NCBI RefSeq assembly: GCF_040802235.1
Contig: NC_133157.1
Location: 20,849,501 to 20,913,500 of the forward strand
Source: Manis javanica
Lineage: Eukaryota > Chordata > Mammalia > Pholidota > Manidae
Length of the DNA: 64,000 bases
Reading direction: 5' to 3'
A program made the position numbers and the translations under genes. Under the pieces are notes generated by a model. The model searched no databases. It was not told the origin of the DNA and worked only from the letters and a program-made list of their open reading frames with translations. Of this stretch, positions 12,601-24,832 are shown piece by piece. Numbering within the stretch: position 1 is the stretch's first letter; each line of letters starts with the position of its first letter.

Positions 12601-14454
12601 TTTTAGTTTCATTTTACTTGTTCTACAATTTTATGATCTTTTATGTCCTAATTTATGTTTTTAATATCCTCAACATATCTATGGTTAAGGCCTTGTCAGA
12701 TCATTCTATAAAACATTCACTGGATTCCAATCCAAATTAACAGATTTTATTAGCTATCTTTATGAGCAATAAATTTGTGTTGAGATTTTTTTTCATTTTA
12801 AGTGAAAATTTGTTTAGTTTATGGCTTTCTTCCTTTCCCTCTTTCAGCATCTCTCCTCACCCTTACTTCCCTATCAGTTTTTTAATTACCTCCACTCAGC
12901 CCTCTGGATCCCTAATAGTGGGATCCCTAATATGGGACCTGGGTCCCATAAATAGTGGATCAGAGATGATATTAAGGATAGGGAAGATCTAGTCCAGCTT
13001 CAGTCTGGAATAGTCACTCTACAGACTTGCTAATCAGCTTCATTCAGGAACTTCCCTCTGCTGCTTTGAGTTAGAGTGGCGCACTGTTTTCTGGATTCTG
13101 TGTCTGATCTTTCTATCTATTCTCTAATTTCATTGAGACAGATCCTCAAGTAAGTTCTAAGGACAGGTACTTGGTACAATTTTAGTCTTTTTGTGTCTGA
13201 AAAGATGTTTTCTTCCCTGATCCTTGACTAAATGGTTTGCTTAGTGTCAGGTTGTAGTTTGAAAATAATCTTCTCTCAGAACTTTAAAAGTCTAGAAGGA
13301 CTCTATGTTGAGCAACATGTTCTGGAAGATGTCCCGGGGTCATTCAGGCTCAGAAACAGGTGAATAGCTTCTTAGGCCTCTGAAGGTCCTTCTTTACACC
13401 TGTTCAGGTGTCATTAGTGTGTGTACATTAGAAGGGGACATGTCAGGCTAAGAAACGTCTCTGTGGGGAATGTTCAGTATTTTGGATAGTCTGGAGAGGT
13501 TGGCTAGGTTCATTTTAGGACAAAGACTAAACCCCTGGAGATGGGCTTCCCTGGCTTGATTTAATTGGCTGTTCATGGTTAGAACAGTTCATCTCTGAAC
13601 TCTGCCTTCCCTTGAGCCAGCTGTGGATGGTGGGGGGTTGGGATGGAGTTCATAATCAAGCTCAAGTGCAGAGCATTTTCATGCTTCCTGTACCACATAG
13701 CACCCCGTCAGGAACAGAGAAGTGTTCTTTCCTTTCCCTTGTTTGTGAGATAAGGCAATACCTACCTACCTGTCAAGTGCCTACAGGGCAGAAACAAAAA
13801 GCTGGGCCACCTTGTATGACATAAAGTAAGTCTCTAGGTCTATTTCAGTTGCTCCAAGCTCACTCCCGGAGATTTAGCCTTCATGCTTCTAAAGCAGCCT
13901 TTAAAGCCATTAACTCTCACTGCTACATGAGGTAGTTGTGGAAGCCAAATATCTGGCTCCTCTATCAATAGGACAACCCTACACCAGAGAATAGAAGTAA
14001 GCTTCCAGTGACATGGGGGTGGGGAAGGCCTGGATGGTGGGAAACATACGTAATTTTCATGGCTTAAAGATGCAGCACGGCATCACAAGTTACTTGTGTT
14101 CTCTTTTATAAGGTAGTTTGGATACAACTGAGGTGATAAATTGTCCATAAGACTTGTAAACCCCAAAATATACTGAAGCTTTCCATAATTTTGAGAAAGT
14201 CCCATTTCAAAATTATTCAAGTTAGTAATTGTTAACTTATTAGGTATCATGTGGAAGCCTTGTTTGTTTATGTAGACCAGTAATCAACCTGGGAGTCCTC
14301 AACACAGATCTAACAGTTAAGCCATTTCTGGTAAGATACTAGATCCTGTATCATGCTGTATCCAGGAAAATCCATGCCAGTGATCTGTGTGGAGCTAGAT
14401 ATTTAGAGCAGATCAGAAGGCTACCCCAGTAACAAGTAGCAATGTAGGGTCATG
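12601..14454. other. Gene-free, nothing recognised
   Basis: Includes a small local repeat around GGATCCCTAATA (12905-12930). No gene seen. Confidence 0.45.
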
Positions 14455-14695
14455 ATTAGCACTTGACCTGCAAAGTCAGGTTTCTAGGTTCTTCCTAGTT
14501 CTGTTATTTACCACTTGGGTCACCTGGAGCAAGTTATCTGCTTTTGCTAACCTTCAGTTTCCTTTTCTGCAAAATGTGATTAATAGTATTTACCTCACAG
14601 GTATTTGTTGTAATGCCTAAATGAGATAATCATGTAAAGTACTCAGCACAGTGCCAGCATGGAATGTAATACAGATGAGCAATTATTAATAGCTA
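14455..14695 (+). mobile_element. MIR SINE, sense
   Basis: ACCTTCAGTTTCCTTTTCTGC, ATGAGATAATCATGTAAAGTACTCAGCACAGTGCC and the start near GTTATCTGCTTTTGC follow MIR. Confidence 0.78.
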
Positions 14696-15539
14696 TTAGT
14701 TCAGGATGTCTTTTGTCCTTACCATTAACCACTAGAAAATGATGGTGGGAGGGTTTTCCAGCATTCCAAATAGCATAAAGGTGTTCTCAGAGGCCAAGGT
14801 GTAACAAGGGACATGTTTGTTCATTGCTTTAACTGTAGGCACCCCAAAGTTCCAGCTTCATGAATTGTCCATCAGTCAAAGGGTGTGGCTATCTTACATG
14901 AGCCCAAAGAAGCTGCAGTGATCTAGAGCCAAGCAGAACTCCTCATTCCTCACAGAGAGCTCCAGAATTTTCAGATTTGAGGAGCACCTCACTTTAGGTT
15001 TGGAAAAGGCATATAGCAACACAGTGAGAATATATTTCATAGTCATACATACTCATGCATGCAGAATGGAATGATTTCCTTATAACTCAGCTTACTTCAC
15101 TGATGATGGAAAACCTAATCCTGTAATCCAAAGTAATTTTGGTAACTTCGGTTTATACTCAATCTTTTTTGGATAAATGATCATTTTTTCCCTTCACCTC
15201 TTTCTGTCCCTTCTTAGTAGTAATCTAAGTTCTGCACGATCTAAGTCCTAGGTAGTTTATCATCCTTCATTTGTGGGGAGAGGAATATGATTCATGGTTA
15301 TCGGCAAACTACCTCAGTAGCTTCTGTTGAGAGGAACAATCCCTGTTTCCTTTGTATTGGTTACCTATTTCCACTACCAGCAGCTGAAATGTTTGCGTCC
15401 CCGTGGCTCACCAGTCACCAGGACTTCACAAGTCACTCTATATTCTCCTTGCCCTAGCCTCGCCGGGTCAGCTGGCCTCACTTTCAGTCATTTTTGTCTT
15501 TCTGCTTGGGGCATAGGAAATTTTTTTTCCTCTTGATTT

Positions 15540-16140
15540 TTAAAAAATTGTGGTAAAACATACATCACATAAATTTCCATTTTGACCACTTTTAAGTCTA
15601 CAATTCACTGGCATTATTGTTCATATTCACATTGTTGTTCTATCACATGTTGTACCTATCACCACCATCCATCTACACTTTTTCATCATCCAAACTGAAC
15701 CCAATACCTATTAAATGATAACTGCTCATTCTCTGCTCCCCCAAACCCTGGTAACCACTATTCTACTTTCTGTCTTTCGATTTAATTATTCTAAATATCT
15801 CCTACAAGGGAATCATACACTATTGTCCTTTTGCCTCTGACTTATTTCACTTAGCATAGGTTCATTCCTATTACAGCATGTATCAGAATTTCAATCCTTT
15901 TTAAGGTTGAATAATATTCCATCTTATGTATATATCACATTTTATTTATTTATTTGCTGATGGATATTTGGGTTGTTTCCACCTTTTGGTATTGTGAATA
16001 ATGCCATTATGAACATGGTTATAAAGATATATGAGTTCCTGCTTTAAAATCTTTTGAAATAACTAGAAATGAAATTTCTGGATCATAGGGTAATATTATG
16101 TTTAAGTTTTTGAGGACTGTCATACTGTGCCATAGGCAGT
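15540..16140 (-). mobile_element. Old antisense L1 3' end
   Basis: The familiar reverse reading of an L1M 3' end is present: TGTGGTAAAACATACATCAC, TTGACCACTTTTAAG, GGGAATCATACACTATTG, then TGGATATTTGGGTTGTTTCC and GGTATTGTGAATAATGCC. It is highly diverged with no open frame. Confidence 0.75.
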
Positions 16141-16811
16141 TTTAAAGGTTCTCCGACACCCTGCAGGAGTGTGCAGGACTACAAAGAGCTGTCTCAGGCC
16201 CATGTATCTGGTGACCTCATTTAGCCATTGCTTCTCTTCAGTTCAGATGCTTTCCTAGAGACTAAGTCTTCACCACAAAGTATGCCATCGCACCAGGCAA
16301 CACTCTTAGGAATTTGATGATGATGGTTCTCCTGCTCTGAAAGCCCCTTATCAGAATTGCTGATGTGTCTCTTCAATATCCATCTTGGGACTCGGGTTGA
16401 AAATTGTAAAGTATAGAAACTACACCCGTGAAGCCAAGTTCCTTTCATGTCCTCTCCAATTCTCTTTCTCCTGCCAAGTCCTGGAAATTTTACTTCCTTT
16501 TGGCTAGGAAAACTGTTCTTACATCATCCTATATTGTTCCAAAGTCTGGTAATTATGGTATAAAGTTTACAGTTTGATTTTGTCTCTTGATTTTCAAAGC
16601 CAAGCATCTAAACTTTAAGATACTTCCACTTTCAAACAAATAACTGAAAACTATTGCAATTTAAAAGTCTCTGTTTGCAAGCCTATTGTCTCTGCTATCA
16701 ATTTCAACAGCCTACTTTAGAATTCAAAGCCAAGAATTCAGACTTTTTGTTCTCGGCTGTAAGGCCCTTCCCTCTAGAGCCACACCTTTAGAAATTATTG
16801 CTGCCACCCAA

Positions 16812-16883
16812 TAGCTTGTTCAAGAAAGCTGGGAAGAGGGTAGCTTGTTCAAGAAAGCTGGGAAGAGAGTAACTTGTTCAAAA
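16812..16883. repeat. 29-bp tandem repeat, about 2.5 copies
   Basis: The unit TAGCTTGTTCAAGAAAGCTGGG plus AAGAGGG occurs at 16812-16840 and 16841-16869 with one difference, then partially at 16870-16883 (TAACTTGTTCAAAA). It lies just before the LTR-like sequence at 17000 and may be its U3 repeat. Confidence 0.85.
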
Positions 16884-16999
16884 GAGGATAAGGGTCAAAA
16901 GGAAAACCTCCAATACTTCAAAATACTTTACAGCTGTAAGCTTGGCTGTAGCACAGATCATGGATACAAAGCCTATTACTTAGAGTTATTTAGGGTATG

Positions 17000-17340
17000 A
17001 TACCAGTCAGTCATACAAAAGCCTGAGATAGTTTCTCAAAACCGAAGTATAAGAGAGTATCAATGTGGGTATAATTGCAGTATTTCCAGAATCTCTCTCC
17101 TGGCTTTAGTTCATCTGCATATCAATAGGTATTCCTAAGGAGTGGAGAGTAAGTACCATCTCCATATCAATAGGTAATTAATGGGTAAGGGGGTGCTTTT
17201 CTGAACCGGAGAGGTGGGGTGGAGCTCTTTTCTGCTGCAGCCTGATCGAGAGAGACGTGGGACAACTGCTTCTAAGAAATAAACAGGTTTCTTAAACTTT
17301 CTCTCTCCCTTTGACTGATTTCAGTTTCAAAGGTATTTTG
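17000..17340 (+). mobile_element. LTR-like sequence, sense, with polyA signal
   Basis: A direct repeat CATATCAATAGGTA occurs at 17118-17131 and 17163-17176. A GC-rich stretch follows, then AATAAA near 17278 and CTTTCTCTCTCCCTTTGACTG, the order expected for the U3-R-U5 of an ERV LTR. About 230 bases further on lies an LTR in the opposite direction. I cannot name the family. Confidence 0.45.
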
Positions 17341-17573
17341 CCCTGGGATTTACCCCCTGGAGCTACAATCAGGGAGCTCAGGGAGCTGAGAACTCAAAGA
17401 GTAACGGGATACTCGTGCATGCTGCGATGGGACGGCAAATGCCAAGATCCAAGGCAAATAACAGCATTGAGCACTGGTACTGGTGATTGGCTTTGACATA
17501 CTCTATGTGGCCCAGCTAAACTGAAAAGGCCAGGAACGAACAGAGTAACACATATACCATGGAAGTAAGTTGA

Positions 17574-18147
17574 TGCTGGGGTTCTGGTTCAGGAAGCCGA
17601 AGAATGAGCTCGACAAACACTCAAGGTAGGAGAGTAAGGTACATGCTTTTATTTAGAGATAAAGTGAAAGGACAGAGCTCCTGGCTCACGCCAGGAGGGG
17701 ACAAGACAGTCCAGGGTGGTGCGTTGTCTAGGGGTTTTATAGGCAGTTGAGGATTTTTCGAGAACATGTAAAAAAGCTTAGGGGTGTGGACTTATTAAGT
17801 GGTCCCAGAATATTTAGAATTAACCTAATACAAGCAACTTCCTGCTCTGATGATTTCTCCCTGAGATACCAGCATCTTGGTCAGGGGCATATGAAACAAG
17901 GCCACCCGCTCAGCCCCCAAGGTTGGCTGAGGTATTGTTTGCTAAGAGTAAGTTAAGAATTTCTAACGTCTTAACTTCTTGGGTATTAAAATGCAACCTT
18001 ATCTTTAAGGTGGAATCCCTCTTGCCTTTTACTGTGTTGTTTATGCCCGGGCCTCCTTGCTAAAATAGTTGCCCAGTTTGCAAAAATCACCTCGTCAGAT
18101 CTGAAGGAGGAAAGACAGCACACAGGCCTGGACCTTTTAGCATGCCA
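17574..18147 (-). mobile_element. Solo LTR, antisense, about 574 bp
   Basis: On the + strand it starts TGCTGGGGTTCTGG and ends AGCATGCCA, so the minus strand has TG...CA ends. A reversed polyA signal (TTTATTT, about 17648-17654) is followed on the minus strand by GTACCTTACTCTCCTACC. The flanking hexamers AGTTGA (17568-17573) and AGGTGA (18148-18153) differ by one base, as expected of an aged target duplication. It resembles class I ERV LTRs in layout; no internal genes are attached. Confidence 0.6.
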
Positions 18148-18153
18148 AGGTGA

Positions 18154-20070
18154 ATCTTATACATGATTATAAATGATAAGCATAATAAAAACATGTCTAC
18201 TCTTCTTTATCTGGGGAATATTAACTGATCTCATTGAAGAATGACTCTAGAGCTGAATGTTTAACACAGAGTTTTAGTAGGGGGTTTCCTTGCATGCAGT
18301 TACATTGCTCTGACTGCAAATATCCTGCCTTGCTTTCTCCGGAGGCCCTCACCTTACTCTGACTACACCCACGGTCCCTATCTCAGAACCACCTTACATC
18401 CTAAAGTTCTCCTGGTATTTCTATGTATAGCATCTTAACCTGCAAGTCCTCCCAAAGGGACTCAGCAGGACCATATACTTTTGATTCACTTATCCGTTGA
18501 TTATCTAAAAGTACTTTTTAGTAGGTCATTGTTTAGGAAGGAATATTCTCAATAGATTGTGTGTATGTGTGTGGGGGGGTAAATTTTAAATGCAATCTGC
18601 TTTGCTTGTTTATTATATATACCAAGGAAAAATAACAAAGCCCATTCTGAATCCCACAGCACACCGCAGAAAAGAACCATAAAATTGTAACCAACAGTGG
18701 TTGATTATACAGGCATTATGATTTAAGATTCAGGATTCATTGAATTCTAGCTTTCATTCTTGCTCTTAACTAGTGGCTTTGGCTAGGTCATGTTTTCTCT
18801 GTGCTCGTGTTCTTTTTTCACTTGTAAAGTGAGTTTAATTATAAGGATCAGCCTCAATTTCAAAGTGGCTTGTTCCTCATCTCTCTTTTTATAACACATC
18901 TTTTGAGATGCCCTGTGGTAAATCCCAAAGTTACTTCCAGGTCAGAAAGACTTCATTTAGAATTAGAAAACATTAAAAGGTTTGGACATGTGACTAAAAA
19001 TGATCTTTATTATATATATCTAACCAAAGTACAATAAAATATTTCAAAGCAAATACAGATAGTTACATAGTTCTGAGCAAAACCAAAGACCTGATAAAGC
19101 ACAGGAAATTATTTTATTAAAACACAAAATCTTTGCTTTCTAGACAGATTATTATTATTATCAAGAGCAGACCAATAGTCAAAAAAAACTTTCCTTTTAG
19201 CAGATAAAAAAATCATATAGTTTTACTTAAGTGTAAGTACATTACTGATGTCAAAGCTTATTTTGAAAAAAAGGTATAATAAATTCATTCAATTTTAGCC
19301 AACTTGACCATAAAAGGTAAGATTTTCTTTCTTTCTCTTTCCCTTTCTCCCTATTGTGAAAAAACCAGGAAAAAGTATTTTTTTCCTTAACAAATACACA
19401 TCTTCATACCTATCTTAGCCAAAACTACAACTTACTTCTCTTGCATACAGTTTTTTTCCCCTATTATTTCTTGTAGTCTTAATTACATAGATTATTTAGA
19501 ATTCTCAACCCTTAGGAATTTTAATTTCTAGTGAAAAATTAAGAAGTAAATAATTATAAACTCTGCTACTGGCAAATTTTTGAATGTAATTCATCATTTC
19601 TAGAAGCATATTCTTTCTCGTAGTAAATTTTCCAATGTGCCACAATGTTTACTAACACAAATATCTTTAGTTCCTCTATAAGAGAAAAACAATGTATAAA
19701 CCTATGTTCAGTAACTAATATTTCAGTATTTTATCTTATTAGAAATGATTTAGATATTCAATTAATTTCTATCATTTAACTTACTAACTTAGCAAAACTT
19801 TAAGGGGGCAAGTTACCAAAGAGATTTGGGGAACTATTTAATAAGCACACACACCATAACATAGATATTGTGGGAAAAAGTTAACCTAAAAACTCTTATC
19901 CCACTTACATCTACCTAAATCACTTGCTCCCAAGATTCTCAGAAGATAGTGGAGAGAAACTGAATCCACCTTCTCCCACCTGCACACCAATTCTACACCT
20001 ATACACAGAGCATTTTACCCTGAAGAACAGACAGTGAAGGGAACACCTACACAAGGCAGAGAAAAATCTC
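18154..20070. other. Gene-free, AT-rich
   Basis: Apart from a MIR fragment at 18725-18855, I see no gene and no clear repeat. The 18160-18560 part may be further ERV remnant. Confidence 0.4.
18725..18855 (+). mobile_element. MIR SINE fragment, sense
   Basis: TTCTAGCTTTCATTCTTGCTC, GGCTAGGTCATGTTTTCTCTG and CACTTGTAAAGTGAG match MIR in order, at low identity. Confidence 0.5.
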
Positions 20071-20071
20071 A

Positions 20072-20083
20072 CGCGCGCGCGTG

Positions 20084-20115
<32 letters not shown>

Positions 20116-20156
20116 CACTCACTCACTCACTCACTCACTCACTCACTCACTCACTC
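20072..20156. repeat. Compound microsatellite (CG)5-(CA)n-(TCAC)n
   Basis: The order is CGCGCGCGCG at 20072-20081, TG, a (CA) run at about 20084-20108, then (TCAC) repeats to 20156. Open frames across it in both directions (19920-20108 minus, 20034-20324 plus) are repeat artefacts. The alternating purine/pyrimidine part could adopt Z-DNA. Confidence 0.95.
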
Positions 20157-20159
20157 AAA

Positions 20160-21190
20160 AAACAAAATGGCAGGAGAGACAGACATGGTAAGCACAGGGA
20201 CTCCACGCCCAGCACAGCAAATGGCAGAGGGGATTTCAAGGAAGGGGTATCCCTGAGAGAGCCAGGCATGGACTCTCTGACCTTAGGCACAGGAAAAAAA
20301 CTTTGCAGGTTAAAGTGCAACTAGGCCATAATGAAAGAATCTAAATTTCAAAACTAAACATCCAGTGCTTGGTGAAGAAACCACTGGAGGCAAAATCTGG
20401 AATCAGAGGAGCTGGCTGGTGCCATTATTTGCACTCCTTCCGCACATATTAGGGTGGCCAAGTTCAGGATCTGAGTGCACACACCAATCTTGGACATGGT
20501 CTAGGCAACCCCCTGACCCCTGCACATACCCAGGTACCATGCAAGAGAACCAGAAGCCCACCTTGCTGCCCACTGTTATCCACCAGCCCATGGTCCATTA
20601 GTAGGACTGGAAAGTTCCCTGGTTCACAGGGAGGGTTCAAGAATCCGCAGGCTGGTACCACCAAGGCAACACCAGATAACTGCAGGATAATGCTTATGTC
20701 GTGGGGCTAACCCCTGGCCACCAGTGGGACTTGGTGGATGCTGACATGGGAATTCCCTGGAGCAGTCCAGAGTGCACAGAGGCTATGGGGTAATGTTCAT
20801 AGAGCCTTACTCCACACCACCAAAGGGACCTGGTGGGTGTCTGATGCAGGCCCAGAGCATGCGTAAGTGTGCAGGTGAGGAGGCACAGAGGACTCAGCTG
20901 ACACTAATCTGGGAGTTCCCTGGAGTGCACCCTCGACCCACCGCTTGTCCCACCACTGTCCCCTGACCAGTGCAGAATACACAGGCATCCACACAAGATC
21001 CCCTCCAATGGGCCCCCAAGGCTGCACCCCTGAGGCCATGCCCTGGGAGCCCCATCTCCAGGAAAAGACCATCTCAAATTTAGCCTCCAGCTTGCCAAAA
21101 CCACAAGGCACACATAATCTACACAGAGGACTGTGTATAAACATACAGACAGCTGCAAACAGAGACCTTATAGCTTTCATTCTAAAATTT
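20160..21190. other. GC-richer block of unknown kind
   Basis: This roughly 1-kb stretch has several medium open frames on both strands (best: minus 20797-21180, 127 codons; plus 20365-20601), none with a recognisable motif. The base composition is clearly higher in GC than its neighbours. Proline/glycine-rich frames on both strands are what a GC-rich, non-coding old L1 leader would give. I favour a relic of an L1 5' UTR, but no match is certain. Confidence 0.3.
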
Positions 21191-21599
21191 TAGCCATGAA
21201 TCAGATATGATAATACAAAACTCACTAGTTTGTTAAAAAATGGTTGACTCCAAACTTTTTTTCCTGGCAACTGGAAATAGTTGAATTTACCTATTCAAAT
21301 GGCTATAGCTTTTTACTATTTGCAAAGAAGACTTTTAAGATTTGTATTTGCCCTTAACAGGTAATGTTATGGAAGCTTTGGACTAGAGTTTGAGCAAGGG
21401 AGATTTTATAGCAACTTGAATTTTTAAAAGCACCCCCCCCTCCCCACACCACCATTTTTCCTTTAGTTTCAGACATGTGGGAATTGTTTTAGTTATTTCC
21501 TAAAGTGTTTACATTTCAAAGACATGGAAAGATTTAGGTCTTCAATGAACAGAGAAAGGATGCAAGTTTTTTCCTACAAGTTTTGAGGAATATTCTCTA

Positions 21600-23760
21600 T
21601 TATCAGAAGTCTAGGGAAATTACTATTTAAGATTTCCTTAATTTAAAACAATTCTCTTATAATGTTTTGAGCTTTTGTAATCTTTTACAAGCATTTTCAG
21701 AGATGAATAGGAGAGGTTTTGGGAATGGTAAGGATAGGCGGGTTTTGAATTATCTCTAGGCTGCATTTCTGGTTTTGCAAAGATTTGTAAGATAAGAACA
21801 GTTGCTTTTAATTCCTCAAAGAATTGGGTTGTAGCCTCAGTGAAATCATACGTTGATCCACCCATTCAACTACAGTATCTTCAATTTGCTTCTTTATATT
21901 AGGGAGTATATTTTCAACTAAGATGGAGATCAAAGGATTTCTATTTTCTAGAATTTCAGGGTTTAACGTAATATGCCTTTGTGATGTCTATATAAACCAT
22001 TTTAACAAAGGCGTTCTTTCTGAGAATACAATTCAACCTTAGACCAATTCACCTTAGAGGGAAAAAGCCTCTACAACTGCTTGTACAAGTCCCTGAACCT
22101 CAGCCTTCAGTTGATCATCTATAGGAGGGCCTGTGAGAAATTCTGGTCATGTTTTCTTGAGGCAGAGGAGGGGAGATTTCCTCAGGAAGCCGTTTGGCTT
22201 GTCTGTTAACTATAGTACAACCGTGGGTGGGAAGAACATCCCATAGCAGCTAATCAAGTTCCAATGGGGTTGTAAATGGCCACTGACCTTTCTAACCCTT
22301 CTCTAAATTTGGTAAGACCTTTCAAAAATGGAGGTAAAAAAGGCTTTGTAATTTAAAAGATCTGCTGCTGCCCTTGGGACATGAATTTTTTCAGAGGGGT
22401 TCTAGGATATATCCATTCAGGACATTGCATAGGAAGGCCTGAAGCTGACCTGAAGAGCCTGATTACAGAGTCCTGGCAAGTACGAGGAGTTATAAAAAAC
22501 AGAAAAGCAAGCCCTACTGCCTGTCTCAGGTGATTTTGCTAGATTCACTTCCTGGCTTTTAGTATTTACTAAAAATACTAGCATATACCTGTATATCCTA
22601 GACCTGGAGATCAGGCTGGAGTACTAGCTGTAAATCTTGGAAGTTAAAACTGGAAGATGGGATCGAATTTTGAGAAGAGGAATTTATGTTGGAAGTAGAC
22701 ATTAATTTTTGTTCTAAGTACATTTCTGTTCTTTCATCTTGTTAAGGGGGTCCCTAAGGCTAGCTGTTATGCTTTGTGTCCTCTTTTTAACTTACCCTTT
22801 CCATAGGTACCAATAAGACAATTGTTTAGGATGAGAGTTCCCTAAATGTCTTATCTTTCAAATACAGCCAATTCAAAGGATCCATCATGTAGCCATTGAC
22901 AAGTTGGGTCTTATATTAATCTTAATAGCAACTCAAACCAATAAGCTTTTTTATGGCTTAACCATGGATGCAAGCAGCATCCCAAAAGAGAGTGCCAAAG
23001 ATGCTGTCCTCACAAAATCCAGGATGTCCACTCCCAGATTAGACTAAGAGAGCAAAGAGCTTTGTTGTTACAGGCAGTAAGAATGGTGTAGTGAAAATGG
23101 TGTCTCTGGTTTCCCACAAGTACGTAAAACACATCCAGTCACAGACTCACTAATCAGTGACATCGGGCAGGTGCTACTGGAATGGGACTTTTCTAGCACT
23201 GAGACAGTTAAGGTTGACAGGTCAAAGGCCTTTTGTGGATTAAGACCCCTTTTGATAGAGTCCTCTGAGAGCTGGCAGAGTTGGAGAAGGGGAACGCTGC
23301 CTCACACTGCACCCAGTCTAGCTCAAGTAGGTTTTTCTTATTAGATCAACAACCTATTCAGCTGTCTGACAGATGCATACCAGTACATGCATACTTTGGT
23401 TGGTGGAGACCAGATGGTCACAAGGCCAAGCTTTCAGGACACACAAGACAACAGAGACAAAAGAAAACAAGGACCATCTCTGGGAGGAAAGGGATCAACA
23501 GAAAACAAGAGTACTTAAACCAAATCTTTACCAGAGTCACTATTCCCAAGGAACTAGTTCATACAAATATTTTTTCCTGCTAATCTAAATCTACAAAAAG
23601 AAATGGATTCTCGCCACTCTTGCTTCCATCAGATCTTGTAGGCAGAGATCTGGGAGAGTGATGTAGTAAGAATTCTTATCTTCTACTGGCTTTTGCCAGA
23701 GGTCCCAGGATCTCTCAGCTGCAGCAGACCTGGAGCCAGCAGTGTCCAGCCAGTGAGGTC
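21600..23760 (-). mobile_element. ERV-like internal region, antisense, degraded
   Basis: Reading leftward from the LTR-like block at 23760-24263, the minus strand shows broken frames with a gag-like flavour, for example a segment near 22300-22360 with a LTKFREGLE-type motif. Short open frames are at 23591-23779 and 21638-21865. No pol or env motif was found and no frame is long. It is best seen as a remnant of an old endogenous retrovirus with its leader and part of gag. Family unknown. Confidence 0.42.
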
Positions 23761-24263
23761 CCTCTTGGTCACCAGCCACAAAGGGGAGAAAAATACTCCC
23801 CTTCTTCCCTTTTAGTTTCTTTGGCTGGCCAAATAATTAAACATATGTATGATAGATCAATTGGAGAAAAACAAATTTAACTTTGTATGAACAGGAGCGC
23901 CAAAGATATGAAACTCAAGGACAAGTGAGGCAGTTGAGGCTTATATGGCATCCTGAGCTAAGGAATGGAACAGGGGCCTGGGACTTCAAAGAGGAGGAGA
24001 GTAATCCACAGGATGATAAGAAGAGCAAATGTTTGGTAACTAGATGTTTGCCCTGCCATACAAATAAGTCTTTGTATGGATAAAGATAAAAAGTTACCTC
24101 TGATAATAGCTCTTTTCCTGGGCCAGGCCTCCTATCTAAATTTTTTTAGGTACTTAAGGGAAAGGGAAAGTTTTTCTTGAGACTGCTGGATATTGACTGA
24201 CTTCAGCTCAAAATAATCTACATTTTGATTATTTCAGGGCACATTTTGGGGTGGCATTTTTCA
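23760..24263 (-). mobile_element. LTR-like block, antisense
   Basis: The right end, TGGCATTTTTCA (24252-24263), gives TGAAAAATGCCA on the minus strand, a TG start for an LTR. The rest is moderately AT-rich and contains TTTGGCTGGCCAAATAATTA. It is followed on the minus strand by an internal gag-like region. The 3' limit of the LTR is not sharp, so the boundary at 23760 is an estimate. Confidence 0.42.
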
Positions 24264-24744
24264 GTTCCCCTTCAATTCCTAGATTCTATTCATACCAGGA
24301 CCTTGAGAACAAGTATTTATCCAATTTATAGGCAATGACACCATTTCCCACTTTAAAAGTCAGTTTTCACAAGTTACTTGAGAGCATATCTTTCTCCCAC
24401 TGTTTGCAGTCGCTTTGACCTCTCTGTCTGATGTGAAACTGCTGATACTCTTTTGAGCTCCCAGAGGGCACTAGTCTGGCTGTCACAGGTTTATATCTTT
24501 CTTTAACTTTATGAAGACATGATTATGTCTTCTGACATGCATGGTGTGTACATCTAAAGCAGCACAGATACACAAATTTATGAATAAGGCAGACTTGTTC
24601 TTGTTCTCTCTTTGCTTCGGGGAGTATGAAAAGCCATGTGAGTGACACATGGGATAGAAACACCACAGGAGTACTTTTACCACAAAAGAGAAATGATAAT
24701 TATGTGACATGATAGAGGTGTTAGCTAACACTACAGTATTAATC

Positions 24745-24832
24745 ATACTGCAAAATATAAGTGTATTAAATTAACACATTGTGTACCTTAGATACACAAC
24801 ATTATGTGTCAGTTATATCTCAATTTTTAAAA
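24745..24832 (+). mobile_element. Short old L1 3' end
   Basis: The stretch AAATTAACACATTGTGTACC followed by ATGTGTCAGTTATATCTCAA is the terminal part of an L1M-type 3' UTR. Only about 90 bp remain. Confidence 0.55.

Noticed and set aside
20797..21180. Minus-strand frame of 127 codons
   Set aside because: GC-richer block with open frames on both strands and no motif, signal peptide or splice logic. Likely non-coding.
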